Shown piece by piece: positions 16,446 through 25,635 of a stretch of DNA of 64,000 nucleotides (positions within the stretch are counted from its first letter, which is position 1; each line of letters opens with the position of its first letter). This stretch comes from Chloroherpetonaceae bacterium (GTDB lineage Bacteria; Bacteroidota; Chlorobiia; Chlorobiales; Chloroherpetonaceae). Below the pieces are notes generated by a model. It was not told where the DNA came from. It worked only from the letters and a program-made list of their open reading frames with translations, and searched no databases. The position numbers and the translations under genes are program-made. The stretch spans positions 1 through 64,000 of the forward strand of contig JANQGG010000038.1 of NCBI GenBank assembly GCA_028277445.1. The letters run 5' to 3'.

Positions 16446-18023
16446 ATGACCAATCCAAAAATCAAACGTGCATTAATATCTGTTTCCGATAAAACCGGAA
16501 TTGTTGATTTCTGTAAAGCACTGCTTGAACATGATATTGAGATTTATTCAACCGGGGGTACGCTTAAAACGCTGACCGGTTCAGAGATTCCTGCCAAATC
16601 CATTTCTGAGCTAACTCAATTTCCTGAAATCATGGATGGACGGGTTAAAACCCTTCACCCGGCTATTCATGGCGGTCTATTAGCCATTCGTGATAATCAA
16701 GACCATGCCGAGCAAGCCAATTCCAACAATATCAACTTTATAGATCTAGTGGTTGTTAATCTCTATCCCTTTGAAGCCACGATTGCCAATCCAAACGTTG
16801 AGTTTAGCGACGCCATTGAAAATATTGATATTGGCGGGCCTTCGATGCTAAGAAGTTCTGCAAAAAATCATCAGTATGTTACCGTAGTCACCGATACCGA
16901 GGATTATCAGCTCATACTTGATGAACTCAGCAAAAACCATGGCTCAACAACGCCGGAAACCCGCCTAAAACTGGCTCAAAAGGTGTTTTCATTAACAGCC
17001 AAATACGATACGGCTATTGCCAATTATTTGATCAAGCAATCCGAAACTGATCAAAAAATACCCGATCGCTTATTGGTCTCAATTTCCAAAGAAATTGACA
17101 TGCGTTATGGTGAAAATCCGCACCAAAATGCCGGATTTTACAAAATGGCTTGTGGAAACGATGAGCTAAGTTTTTCAGCTTATTTTGATAAACTTCATGG
17201 AAAAACGCTTTCGTATAACAACCTTCTGGATATTTCCGCAGCTTCAAGCCTGATTGGTGAATTTCAAGACGACCCGATGCCAACCGTCGCTATTTTCAAA
17301 CATACCAATCCGTGTGGTGTGGCAAAAGCCGATTCGTTGGAAAAAGCATATCGTAAAGCTTTTTCAACTGACACACAGGCTCCATTCGGCGGCATTATTT
17401 GTGTAAATAAACCTTTGGATATGAGCACGGCTAAAGCCATCAATGAAATCTTTACGGAAATAATTATTGCACCGGACTATGAAGATGGGGTTCTGGATTA
17501 TTTAATGAAGAAAAAAGATCGCCGATTGGTTAAGCAAAAACAAACCTTGCCAACTGATGTTCTTGAATTCAGATCAACCGTATGCGGCTTGCTTGTGCAG
17601 GATAAAGATACCGCTATGGTTCAAAAAGAAGCGCTAAAAGTTGTAACCAAACGCAAGCCAACAGAAAACGAGCTGGAAGACTTGTTGTTTGCATGGCGGG
17701 TTTGTAAACATGTGAAATCAAACTCCATCATCTACGCTAAAAACTTGCAAACAGTAGGCGTAGGCGCCGGGCAAATGTCGAGGGTGGATTCTTCGAGAAT
17801 TGCACGATGGAAAGCCGGCGAAGTTAATTTGGATTTAAATACATCGGTTGTTGCATCTGATGCGTTCTTCCCATTTGCCGACGGATTAATTGCTGCAGCT
17901 GCAGCTGGCGCCAAAGCTGTTATTCAACCTGGTGGCTCCATTCGTGATGAGGAAGTGATTGCCGCCGCTGATGAACGAGATATCGCTATGGTCTTTACCG
18001 GAACCCGGCATTTCAGGCATTAA
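16446..18023 (+). CDS. purH: bifunctional AICAR transformylase/IMP cyclohydrolase PurH
   Basis: A 525-residue enzyme for the last two steps of IMP synthesis. The N-terminal ~200 residues are the cyclohydrolase ([21 protein letters not shown]), and the rest is the transformylase with [10 protein letters not shown], containing the catalytic Lys-His pair, and C-terminal TGTRHFRH. The length is normal and the protein looks intact. It ends at a clean terminator. Confidence 0.97.
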   Translation: MTNPKIKRALISVSDKTGIVDFCKALLEHDIEIYSTGGTLKTLTGSEIPAKSISELTQFPEIMDGRVKTLHPAIHGGLLAIRDNQDHAEQANSNNINFIDLVVVNLYPFEATIANPNVEFSDAIENIDIGGPSMLRSSAKNHQYVTVVTDTEDYQLILDELSKNHGSTTPETRLKLAQKVFSLTAKYDTAIANYLIKQSETDQKIPDRLLVSISKEIDMRYGENPHQNAGFYKMACGNDELSFSAYFDKLHGKTLSYNNLLDISAASSLIGEFQDDPMPTVAIFKHTNPCGVAKADSLEKAYRKAFSTDTQAPFGGIICVNKPLDMSTAKAINEIFTEIIIAPDYEDGVLDYLMKKKDRRLVKQKQTLPTDVLEFRSTVCGLLVQDKDTAMVQKEALKVVTKRKPTENELEDLLFAWRVCKHVKSNSIIYAKNLQTVGVGAGQMSRVDSSRIARWKAGEVNLDLNTSVVASDAFFPFADGLIAAAAAGAKAVIQPGGSIRDEEVIAAADERDIAMVFTGTRHFRH

Positions 18024-18030
18024 CGTGCAT

Positions 18031-18061
18031 AAAAAAAGCGCCTTTTGAAGGCGCTTTTTTG
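18031..18061. terminator. bidirectional intrinsic terminator
   Basis: AAAAAAAGCGCCTT-TTG-AAGGCGCTTTTTT has T tracts on both strands and serves purH and the convergent FecR-domain gene. Confidence 0.88.
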
Positions 18062-18082
18062 TTTGGATTGCAATCATCACAA

Positions 18083-18805
18083 CTATTTAACTTCAACCTC
18101 TTGCATACCTTCTTTGGTTTTGAACTTAATGATGATACCATCATCTTTGCCATCATCATCACCTTCTAATTGTTTCTTCATTTCTTCGGGTGAGATTTTT
18201 TCTTTGGTGATTTTACCATCCTTTGTAATAGTTACCATTTCACCAACATAGACATCTACGCCTTTTTTATCGCCTTTTAAAGCTTGGAAAAAGGCTGCAG
18301 CCTGTCCGCCAGTTAGCGACGATTTAAAGATTTTAAGAACGGACTTTTGAAAATCTGACAAAAAATTACCATCGGTACCTTTAATCGAAGCCACCGCGGT
18401 TGGTGAAGAAAATCTAAAGGCTTCACCAGGTCGGCGCTTTACTTTAAAGCCAAGATTACCAAAACTCAAATGAACAGTTTTTTCCATTCGTCTGGATTTT
18501 TTGTCTTTTTTTCCTTGGATTTCAACTTCCGATTTGGGTTTTACACGTACAATTGATCCATCCAAAAACCGAATAATGGAAGTTGAGCGTTTGCCGGTTT
18601 TCACACCATCGCCAGAGTTAAGACGAAGGCCTCGTTTAGCTTTCTTCCAATCTTTATTTCCACTTCGGTAGTCGACTTTCTTAATAGCTCGCAACATGAT
18701 TGCCACTTCACCAGCAGCTTTTTTCTTTGCTTCCAAACCTATTTCACCATAGACCTGACTGGAAACAAAGGTTAGGATAAATGCTAGGCTAATTATTCTA
18801 AACAT
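18083..18805 (-). CDS. exported FecR-domain protein
   Basis: A 240-residue secreted protein: signal peptide (~1-20), then a FecR domain (~35-145) with RLNSGDGVKTGKRSTSIIRF and FSSPTAVASIKGTDG. The C-terminal part is very rich in Lys and Asp (for example EGDDDGKDDG). FecR domains of this free-standing kind occur in periplasmic or surface proteins and are not proof of iron signalling; no sigma factor or anti-sigma transmembrane segment is present. It lies 70 bases after the exported protein gene at 18876-19946 on the same strand. Confidence 0.78.
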   Translation of the reverse strand: MFRIISLAFILTFVSSQVYGEIGLEAKKKAAGEVAIMLRAIKKVDYRSGNKDWKKAKRGLRLNSGDGVKTGKRSTSIIRFLDGSIVRVKPKSEVEIQGKKDKKSRRMEKTVHLSFGNLGFKVKRRPGEAFRFSSPTAVASIKGTDGNFLSDFQKSVLKIFKSSLTGGQAAAFFQALKGDKKGVDVYVGEMVTITKDGKITKEKISPEEMKKQLEGDDDGKDDGIIIKFKTKEGMQEVEVK

Positions 18806-18875
18806 GGTCGTTAAAGTTAAAATTGAATAAAATTTTTACACGTTAGTGGTAATTCCGATCAACGTTTGGCCCGTC

Positions 18876-19946
18876 TTATTTAGACTGGGCAATCTGTTCC
18901 AAAACCTGAACCAGTGTGTTTATATCGGAATTATTTTCATAGGTGTTTTTATTAACTTTTCCACTAAACGAAACAAAGTCGGCATCCGGTATCCAGCTTG
19001 GAGAAATGCCCATATCACTCAATAAGTCTTTAATACGTTGCAACTGTAAATCTCTGGGCACTTCAGAACCACTTTCACCACCAAGTTTTTCTGAAACTTT
19101 AAATGTGAATGGCTCAGAAAATGTTTCTTCTTTAGAATTTCTACCTAATACACTGTTAAAAGCTTTAACTTGCCAAAAATACGTTTTACCGGCTTTCAAT
19201 GAACGATCCTCACTGGGACGATATTGGAAAGACGGTGAAGGAACCTGGGCAAAAATATGCGGATTGTTGCCCTTGACCGTATTGAAATTGTCTTGTCCTT
19301 GAAGTTGCTCCCAAACAGAAATCTCATAACTATCCGCACTTCCCTGCCATTGGAAAGTCGGCAAAAATGTATAGATATCATCGGTTGTTTGTAAGGTAAT
19401 TGGCGAACCGGGATAAACTAAAGTAACATATCCAGTTAGGTTATTAATATTTATTGTTAAAGTCGTTGAAGACACTTCAGTTTGTTGGGCATTGACCAAT
19501 GAAAATACAAACTCATATAAACCATTTGGCAACAGGGTTGGTACGGTTATGCTTCCCGATTGATCCAAGTTCTGACCAAGTGTGTTTTTAAACGCATCCT
19601 CGCTGATTTTAAATCCTTTTAAGCGATACTCGCCCTTGCCAATATTATTATTGGTGATGGTTCGGGGCTGATTTCCACTTAATGGGTTCGATTTGCCTGA
19701 AGTCAGGGTTGTTCCGTCTTTTTTAAAGTCTAATTTAAGACTTAAACCGTCGGCATTATTAATATTAATGATAAAAAATGTGCCGGCCGATCCTCCTATG
19801 CTACTCTCAGAGAGTTTTAAAATATCGGCTGTATAAAATTTGTTTCCCGTTGAAGTAATTTGGCCGCTAATTGATTGAGCTAGGGAGATAGAAGACCACC
19901 CAAAAAGAAGCAGGACAAAAAGAAGTGAAAACTTTTTATTAGTCAT
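18876..19946 (-). CDS. exported protein with a fibronectin-like domain, unknown function
   Basis: A 356-residue protein with a clear signal peptide (cleavage near residue 23, SLAQ). The middle (~185-285) has the pattern FQWQGSADSYEISVWE followed by GKTYFWQVKAFNS, typical of fibronectin type III-like surface domains. The last 60 residues are helical. Start chosen at 19946, with GGAGAG upstream at the right distance. Likely a cell-envelope or extracellular protein acting with the FecR-domain protein downstream; I do not recognise a specific family. Confidence 0.7.
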   Translation of the reverse strand: MTNKKFSLLFVLLLFGWSSISLAQSISGQITSTGNKFYTADILKLSESSIGGSAGTFFIININNADGLSLKLDFKKDGTTLTSGKSNPLSGNQPRTITNNNIGKGEYRLKGFKISEDAFKNTLGQNLDQSGSITVPTLLPNGLYEFVFSLVNAQQTEVSSTTLTININNLTGYVTLVYPGSPITLQTTDDIYTFLPTFQWQGSADSYEISVWEQLQGQDNFNTVKGNNPHIFAQVPSPSFQYRPSEDRSLKAGKTYFWQVKAFNSVLGRNSKEETFSEPFTFKVSEKLGGESGSEVPRDLQLQRIKDLLSDMGISPSWIPDADFVSFSGKVNKNTYENNSDINTLVQVLEQIAQSK

Positions 19947-20088
19947 GTTGCTCTCCTGTTTAATGAGCGTTTAAAGATTTTAACACTAAACTGGTTAGAT
20001 GATAATACTGGGTTTTTAAAAATCAGTTTGTGAGAGTTATCACAAGTTGTATAAACCCTCACAAGCACCTAAATATAAGTTAAAGGAT

Positions 20089-20955
20089 TTAATTGATAAA
20101 CTTTCGAACCGATAAACTACTGCCAATTAAACCTAAAATAATCCCTGTGAGTAAAATTCCGGGGTATATCATCATTGTGCTAGTACTCACAATAGAATAA
20201 ATGGCTTGATCAAATTCCCAAAGCAAAAAATCCACCATCAAGAAAATGAATATGATGGATATAATAGCGCCAAAAATTCCCTGCCAAAATCCTTCCAAAA
20301 TAAATGGCGTGCGAATAAAACCGGGTGTGGCGCCAACCAACTCCATTGTTTTTATCATTTGACGTTTTGAAAAAATGGCTAATCGGGTTGTATTAGCAAC
20401 CAGGGCAATCGCAGCAAAAGAAATAAAAATCCCCAAACCAATGGTAATATAACTGATAACCCGTGCATTATGATCAACCCCGGCAATAAACTTTCGGTTG
20501 AACTTAATTTCAGCCGCGCCCTGCATTGCAGATATTTTTTCCACAAAACGATCAATACTATCCAAATTAGAGTACTTCGGATGTAATTTAATTTTTAAAG
20601 AGCTTGGCAATGGATTTGAGCCTAAAACGGTTTTAATATCTTCTCCAAATTGCTTCTTAAAAATACCTGCTGCTTGTTCTTTACCAATATAATAGCATGA
20701 ATCCACTCCCTGCATGATTTTAATTTCTGACATCATGTTCTGAGCCTGTTTTGGCTGAACATAGTCATTCAAAAACATCTCGATTTCAACCCGATTGCGG
20801 ATTTCACCTAATACCTGAAAAAAACTCAGCGATAATGATGTAAATATCCCCAATAAAATTAATGATATGGTTACAGTAGCAATGGAAATAAAACTGGCTA
20901 ATTTGGCGCGCTTAAACGCCGAAAAACTCTCTTTGATAATGTATCCTAAATTCAT
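20089..20955 (-). CDS. ftsX: cell-division permease-like protein FtsX
   Basis: A 288-residue inner-membrane protein. A first transmembrane helix (~20-45) is followed by an extracytoplasmic loop of ~110 residues and three C-terminal helices (170-280) with the FtsX/MacB core around KTMELVGATPGFIRTPFI. It pairs with the ATPase FtsE to control peptidoglycan hydrolases during division. No ftsE lies next to it here, as is usual in Bacteroidota and relatives. Confidence 0.9.
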   Translation of the reverse strand: MNLGYIIKESFSAFKRAKLASFISIATVTISLILLGIFTSLSLSFFQVLGEIRNRVEIEMFLNDYVQPKQAQNMMSEIKIMQGVDSCYYIGKEQAAGIFKKQFGEDIKTVLGSNPLPSSLKIKLHPKYSNLDSIDRFVEKISAMQGAAEIKFNRKFIAGVDHNARVISYITIGLGIFISFAAIALVANTTRLAIFSKRQMIKTMELVGATPGFIRTPFILEGFWQGIFGAIISIIFIFLMVDFLLWEFDQAIYSIVSTSTMMIYPGILLTGIILGLIGSSLSVRKFIN

Positions 20956-21080
20956 TGTGGCGTGGTTTCAGTCTTAGAGATAAATGAACTATGTTATAAC
21001 GTAAGATATTGAAATGAATAAAAACCAAAATAATTTTGGGAAAAAGCTGAAACTATCATTAAATTTTACGCTACTTTTTT

Positions 21081-21153
21081 GGGGCTATAGCTCAGTTGGT
21101 AGAGCATTTGCATGGCATGCAAAGGGTCAGGAGTTCGAGTCTCCTTAGCTCCA
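21081..21153 (+). tRNA. tRNA-Ala(GGC)
   Basis: A 73-base cloverleaf: acceptor GGGGCTA/TAGCTCC with one G-U pair, D arm GCTC/GAGC, anticodon stem TTTGC/GCAAA with loop ATGGCAT, and T loop GTTCGAG. The anticodon GGC is at 21114-21116, reading GCC/GCU alanine codons. The 3' CCA is not encoded beyond the discriminator A. Confidence 0.96.
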
Positions 21154-21223
21154 CAACCAACCGATTAGGGATTTTCACCCTATAGCGTTCGATAACGTGT
21201 TTTTTTGGTTATAAAACCTATCC

Positions 21224-22450
21224 ATGATAGACCTGTTGATTTTTGGGTTTGTGATTCTGCTCATTGCTTTTTTTTCAAGCGCTGAAATTGCCTACGTTGC
21301 TTTAGCTCAATCAGGGCTAGGTCCATTGAAAAAAAAGAAGATCCCATTCATAGCGCTCACCAAACAACTGCTTTCAAAGCCTGAAGAAACCATTGTAACT
21401 ATTACAATCGGCAGTACTATTTCAGTGTTCATCTTTGCATTCTTTCTTTCTAAGCAGTTCATTGATTCGCCATTAGATTGGTTCGGGCTCATGTACGACA
21501 TCTTAGCCGTAACATGTGCATCTCTTCTGGTTATTTTTTCAGCTAAAATTTTACCAAAATTATTTATTCGTCATTTTCCGGATTATACAGCCATTGCCAT
21601 ATCCCCGATTATCCGAGGATTGCAACTTGTTCTGTGGCCAATTTTAGCGATTATTCAAAAAACCTTAAATGGATTTGGTTATGGAACAACCTTTCTTAAT
21701 CATTCGCAAAAAGGGAATCTTGCACTTGATTTTGAAACTATACAGTCTGAATCACCCAAAGATTATACCAAAAAGAATAAAGAAATTTTATCAAACATAT
21801 TTTCAATTACCGATGTTTGCGTAAAAGACTCAATGGTGCCACGCACCGAAATCCATGGTGTGTCTATAAAGACTTCCATTATGGAAGTCCATCAAGAATT
21901 TATCACAACCGGGCACTCGCAGCTCCCGGTTTATGACGATACCATCGATACTGTTGTAGGTATAATCAATGTTTATGATTTGTTCAAACGACCGTCGTCA
22001 ATCAAAGATATTCTTATGGATATCCAGTTTATTCCTGAACGTAAAAAGTCTGTTGAACTGCTTCATGACTTTGTTAAACAACACCACAAAAGCGCGATCG
22101 TTGTTGATGAGTTTGGCGGGACTTCCGGTTTTGTAACATCAGAAGACTTAATTGAAGAGCTTTTGGGTGATATTCAGGATGAATATGATACTGAAGATAA
22201 TATTTGCCGGGCTTTAAGTGATAATATTTTTCTTATAAGCGGCAGAATTAGTATTGATGCAATTAATGAGAAATTTGATTTGAACATCCCCAAAGAAGAG
22301 AGTTATGAAACCATAGCCGGTTTTATTTTAAGCAAGATCGGTAAAATTCCTAAAGCCGGCGAAGTCTATCAAATTGATAATTACATGATTCGTATTTTAC
22401 GTTCAGCTAAAACCAAAATTGAAATCGTTAAAGTCCAGGTATTGAATTGA
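21224..22450 (+). CDS. CNNM/CorC-type transporter, GldE-like
   Basis: A 408-residue membrane protein with a DUF21 domain (~1-180, three to four helices), a CBS pair (~195-315; TGHSQLPVYDDTIDTVVGII) and a C-terminal CorC/HlyC domain (~330-408). The family handles divalent cation (Mg2+/Co2+) balance. In gliding Bacteroidota a member with the same plan is called GldE and sits with gliding genes, but none are seen here. The old name haemolysin is misleading. It follows tRNA-Ala. Confidence 0.85.
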   Translation: MIDLLIFGFVILLIAFFSSAEIAYVALAQSGLGPLKKKKIPFIALTKQLLSKPEETIVTITIGSTISVFIFAFFLSKQFIDSPLDWFGLMYDILAVTCASLLVIFSAKILPKLFIRHFPDYTAIAISPIIRGLQLVLWPILAIIQKTLNGFGYGTTFLNHSQKGNLALDFETIQSESPKDYTKKNKEILSNIFSITDVCVKDSMVPRTEIHGVSIKTSIMEVHQEFITTGHSQLPVYDDTIDTVVGIINVYDLFKRPSSIKDILMDIQFIPERKKSVELLHDFVKQHHKSAIVVDEFGGTSGFVTSEDLIEELLGDIQDEYDTEDNICRALSDNIFLISGRISIDAINEKFDLNIPKEESYETIAGFILSKIGKIPKAGEVYQIDNYMIRILRSAKTKIEIVKVQVLN

Positions 22451-22547
22451 TCTTGCATGGTTGCTTATTCTTAATGTTCTTGATAAATAAATGGCTTTTT
22501 TAAGTCTTTTTCTTTACATTCAGGGTAAATATTTTTAAATCTGCAAC

Positions 22548-23465
22548 TTGATAACGGTTAATAATCTCATTATCTGTTTTCTTTTCTTAACAAATGGGTA
22601 TTCGGAGTCTCATCCTGATAGCCTTCTCCTAAATACACAATCAAAATTTGGGCTTTGGCTGGATCGTGTTACTGCACCTGAATTGATCATTCCATTTTGG
22701 GAATCAACTATTTTATTTCTGGTGGGGTTAATCTTTGCGTATTTTTTTTATAAGCGAAGTATTAACATGCAGAAAAAAGATCATCTCCAAACACGAGCCT
22801 TGTTACTTGCTTCTCTAGCATTGTTAATCATCTCAACCAAAGGGCTATTCTTTTTGGTTGGCTCTCTATCGCTAATCAATCTATTGCCCCAAGCAATTTT
22901 TTCAAACGTATATTGGTTAGGCTGGCAATTTTCTTTGCTCTGGTTTCTGTGTTTTGCTTATTTGTTTGCCTTATCATTTATTCGCTCCAAAAAAAGCTAC
23001 GATATTTATTTTATCACCAGTTTTATATTTTTCTTTACGTTTTTAACTATTTTCTACAACGATACCCTCATCAACAAGTCTTTTTTCAAACTCACGTCAG
23101 AGAGTGCTTCAAACTCAAACGGTGCAATAGTTTGGTCGCCGGAACATCTTTTGGATAAAAGCACTTTTTTAAGTTACGCGTTGAACATTCACATTATCAT
23201 ATGGATTTACCTGTTTCTTTCTATGGCAATGTTTCTATACAAAAAAAGCAAACGGTATCAGGATGAGAGTGCCAGACGTGCTTCGTTTATTTTAACAGCT
23301 GCTTTTAGCATCATTGGAATTTTAGGAGTGGTAAATTTGATTTTATTACAACAGAAAAGTTCGCTTTTTACGTCTCAATCGTATTTAATCGCGATACTCA
23401 TTACGTGTCTTTTTTATTATGGCGTTCAAAATATGTATCGACATGGTCGCTACAAACGCTTTTAG
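22548..23465 (+). CDS. multi-pass membrane protein, unknown function
   Basis: A 305-residue protein with one hydrophobic N-terminal segment and about seven further membrane helices; no domain recognised. The only available start in frame at the front is a TTG at 22548; an ATG further in would remove the first hydrophobic segment. It lies between the CorC-like transporter and purF on the same strand. The layout resembles the 7-TM sensory modules of Bacteroidota, but no signalling domain is attached. Confidence 0.65.
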   Translation: MITVNNLIICFLFLTNGYSESHPDSLLLNTQSKFGLWLDRVTAPELIIPFWESTILFLVGLIFAYFFYKRSINMQKKDHLQTRALLLASLALLIISTKGLFFLVGSLSLINLLPQAIFSNVYWLGWQFSLLWFLCFAYLFALSFIRSKKSYDIYFITSFIFFFTFLTIFYNDTLINKSFFKLTSESASNSNGAIVWSPEHLLDKSTFLSYALNIHIIIWIYLFLSMAMFLYKKSKRYQDESARRASFILTAAFSIIGILGVVNLILLQQKSSLFTSQSYLIAILITCLFYYGVQNMYRHGRYKRF

Positions 23466-23501
23466 CGAGATTTATTTATTGATCATTTAACCGTTTTATT
23501 C

Positions 23502-24977
23502 ATGTGTGGAGTATTTGGTATTTTTAATTCCTCCCAAGCCGCTTTAGATACATTTTATGGCCTTTATGCACTTCAACATCGTGGACAGGAGGCGGCAGGC
23601 ATTGTAGTATCGGATTATGATGATCAAAAGCAAAAGCCCATTTTTAGATATCATAAAGACTTTGGATTGATTTCTGAAATCTTTCGTGATGAAAAAGTTT
23701 TCACCAAACTTAACGGCCGTGCTGCAATCGGCCACAATAGATATTCAACTGCCGGATCTTCAAAACTCCCACAAAATATCCAACCTTTTTCAGTGACCTA
23801 TAAATCAGGTCATATAGCCCTGGGACATAACGGCACATTTACCAATGCCAAAACATTACGGAATAAACTTCGGGAAGATGGCGTTATTTTTCAGGCCACA
23901 TCCGATAGCGAGTTAGTGCTTCACCTGGCGGCGCGAAGTAAAGCGCCTACTGTAGTTGAACAAATTTATGAAGCTCTCTCTCAAATTAAAGGGGCGTATT
24001 CAATCGTTATTTTAACCGATACTCAGCTTATTGCCGCACGCGACCCATTTGGATTTCGACCGTTATCATTAGGTATTAAACGTAAAGACTCGGAAGACCC
24101 CGCCTATGTTATTGCTAGCGAAACCTGTGCATTTGATATTATTTCGGCCAAATACCTTCGTGAAATTCAACCGGGGGAAATTTTAGCTATTGATCGAACG
24201 GCCGTTCAAACCGAAGATCCTCACTCACTTTTTTTACCAAAGTCTAAAAAAAAGGCGCGGTGTATTTTTGAATACGTTTACTTTTCTAGGCCTGACAGCA
24301 CCATTTTTGATGAATCGGTTGATAAGGTGCGTCGGAAATTGGGGAAAAACTTATCGCTGGAATCAAAAATAACGACCAACGAAGATGAAAATTATTTAAC
24401 CGTCATCAGTGTCCCGGACTCTTCAAATACAGCAGCATTAGGTTTTGTTACCGAAAGCAATAAACACGAAAAGCCGGCCCGGTTGGAACTGGGCTTGATT
24501 CGCAATCATTATGTTGGCAGAACATTTATTCAACCAGGTAAAGAAGATCGTGAAATAAAAGTTCGTTCAAAGTATAATCTGGTTAGAGGCGTATTAAAAA
24601 ACCGTCGAATTATTATTGTCGATGACTCTATTGTCCGTGGCACAACTTCGAAAATGCTTGTAAAACTAATTTTGGAAGCTATTCCAAAAGAAATTCATTT
24701 GCACATCAGCTCGCCACCAATTGATCATCCGTGTTATTACGGTATGGATTTCCCTAATCACAAACAGCTTATTGCTTATCAATTGGGACATAATGTTGAA
24801 AAAATCGGCAAGTATTTGGGTGTTGATAGCATTACTTACCTTTCGATTGAAGGCTTATTGAATAGTGTTCCAAAATACGAGGATGAAGAAGGCAGCTATT
24901 GTACGGCTTGTTTTAGCGGAAAATACCCGGTTAAGATTGATGATGAAGAATTAAATAAAGAAGAATTTGACGAATAG
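23502..24977 (+). CDS. purF: amidophosphoribosyltransferase PurF
   Basis: A 491-residue enzyme making phosphoribosylamine from PRPP and glutamine, the first step of purine synthesis. MCGVFGIF gives the N-terminal nucleophile Cys2; the propeptide is only Met. The PRPP loop is IIIVDDSIVRGTTS. Cysteines at RCIFEYVYF and CTAC near the C-terminus suggest the Fe-S-containing Bacillus type. The start ATG at 23502 has no Shine-Dalgarno sequence. Confidence 0.96.
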   Translation: MCGVFGIFNSSQAALDTFYGLYALQHRGQEAAGIVVSDYDDQKQKPIFRYHKDFGLISEIFRDEKVFTKLNGRAAIGHNRYSTAGSSKLPQNIQPFSVTYKSGHIALGHNGTFTNAKTLRNKLREDGVIFQATSDSELVLHLAARSKAPTVVEQIYEALSQIKGAYSIVILTDTQLIAARDPFGFRPLSLGIKRKDSEDPAYVIASETCAFDIISAKYLREIQPGEILAIDRTAVQTEDPHSLFLPKSKKKARCIFEYVYFSRPDSTIFDESVDKVRRKLGKNLSLESKITTNEDENYLTVISVPDSSNTAALGFVTESNKHEKPARLELGLIRNHYVGRTFIQPGKEDREIKVRSKYNLVRGVLKNRRIIIVDDSIVRGTTSKMLVKLILEAIPKEIHLHISSPPIDHPCYYGMDFPNHKQLIAYQLGHNVEKIGKYLGVDSITYLSIEGLLNSVPKYEDEEGSYCTACFSGKYPVKIDDEELNKEEFDE

Positions 24978-24982
24978 TACTA

Positions 24983-25032
24983 TTAAGTTGGCTAGAGAGT
25001 TTAAGTGTTTAAAGCTTTTCTAGCCAACTTAA
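24983..25032. terminator. long inverted repeat between purF and the dksA-like gene
   Basis: TTAAGTTGGCTAGA is repeated perfectly in inverse at 25019-25032 around a 22-base centre that can pair further. There is no strong T tract. It lies between convergent genes, so it probably ends or stabilises both transcripts. Confidence 0.5.
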
Positions 25033-25039
25033 TGACCTA

Positions 25040-25510
25040 TCAACGATTTTTATACTCTATTCGTACAGCGGTGTGGGGTACTGCTTCTAAACGCGCTTTA
25101 GGTATAGGTTTTCCTGAAATAGCGCAAATGCCATATGTTTTATTTCTTATTCGCTCCAACGCTTTATCAATATAGGATAAATACTTTTCATCTCTGGAAA
25201 TAAACATAAACCGTTGTTCACGATCCATGGTTTCTGTTCCATGATCGGCCATATGCATCGAGTAGCTTGAGTTGACACTGTCTTCATCGTTTTCATCCGA
25301 CAAACTCGCCCTCAAAAGGTCCAAATCTCTAAGAACTTCCGAGCGTTTTTTTAACAAAATGTCTTCAAAATGCTTTAGTTCTTCTGTCGACAAATACGTT
25401 TCAACTAACTTTTCTTCTTGTGGGGTCATTGACTCGGGTTGAGAAACATCTTTCTTCTGGGAACTTTTTGATTTAGCCTTTTTTTTCCCCTTTACAGTAT
25501 TTGAGTTCAT
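25040..25510 (-). CDS. DksA/TraR-family protein lacking the zinc finger
   Basis: A 156-residue protein with a Lys/Ser-rich N-terminal tail, a coiled-coil region (~45-120) and a C-terminal globular end. Canonical DksA has CxxC-x17-CxxC; here only one Cys remains (CAISGKPI) and the second pair is missing, as is common in Bacteroidota relatives. DksA proteins act in the secondary channel of RNA polymerase. It follows ileS by 125 bases on the same strand. Confidence 0.83.
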   Translation of the reverse strand: MNSNTVKGKKKAKSKSSQKKDVSQPESMTPQEEKLVETYLSTEELKHFEDILLKKRSEVLRDLDLLRASLSDENDEDSVNSSYSMHMADHGTETMDREQRFMFISRDEKYLSYIDKALERIRNKTYGICAISGKPIPKARLEAVPHTAVRIEYKNR

Positions 25511-25635
25511 GTTTGAAATGCTTAAGGTTTAAAGCAAAAAAGTAATCAATCGAACACTACATGATGATTAAGACAATTAATAGATTAACTTAAATTAAGT
25601 AAGATTTTTATTTAAAAATTCATCCTAGGCCAGGA

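Noticed and set aside
21224-22450. Haemolysin
   Set aside because: The HlyC/TlyC name is historical; the DUF21-CBS-CorC plan points to cation handling.
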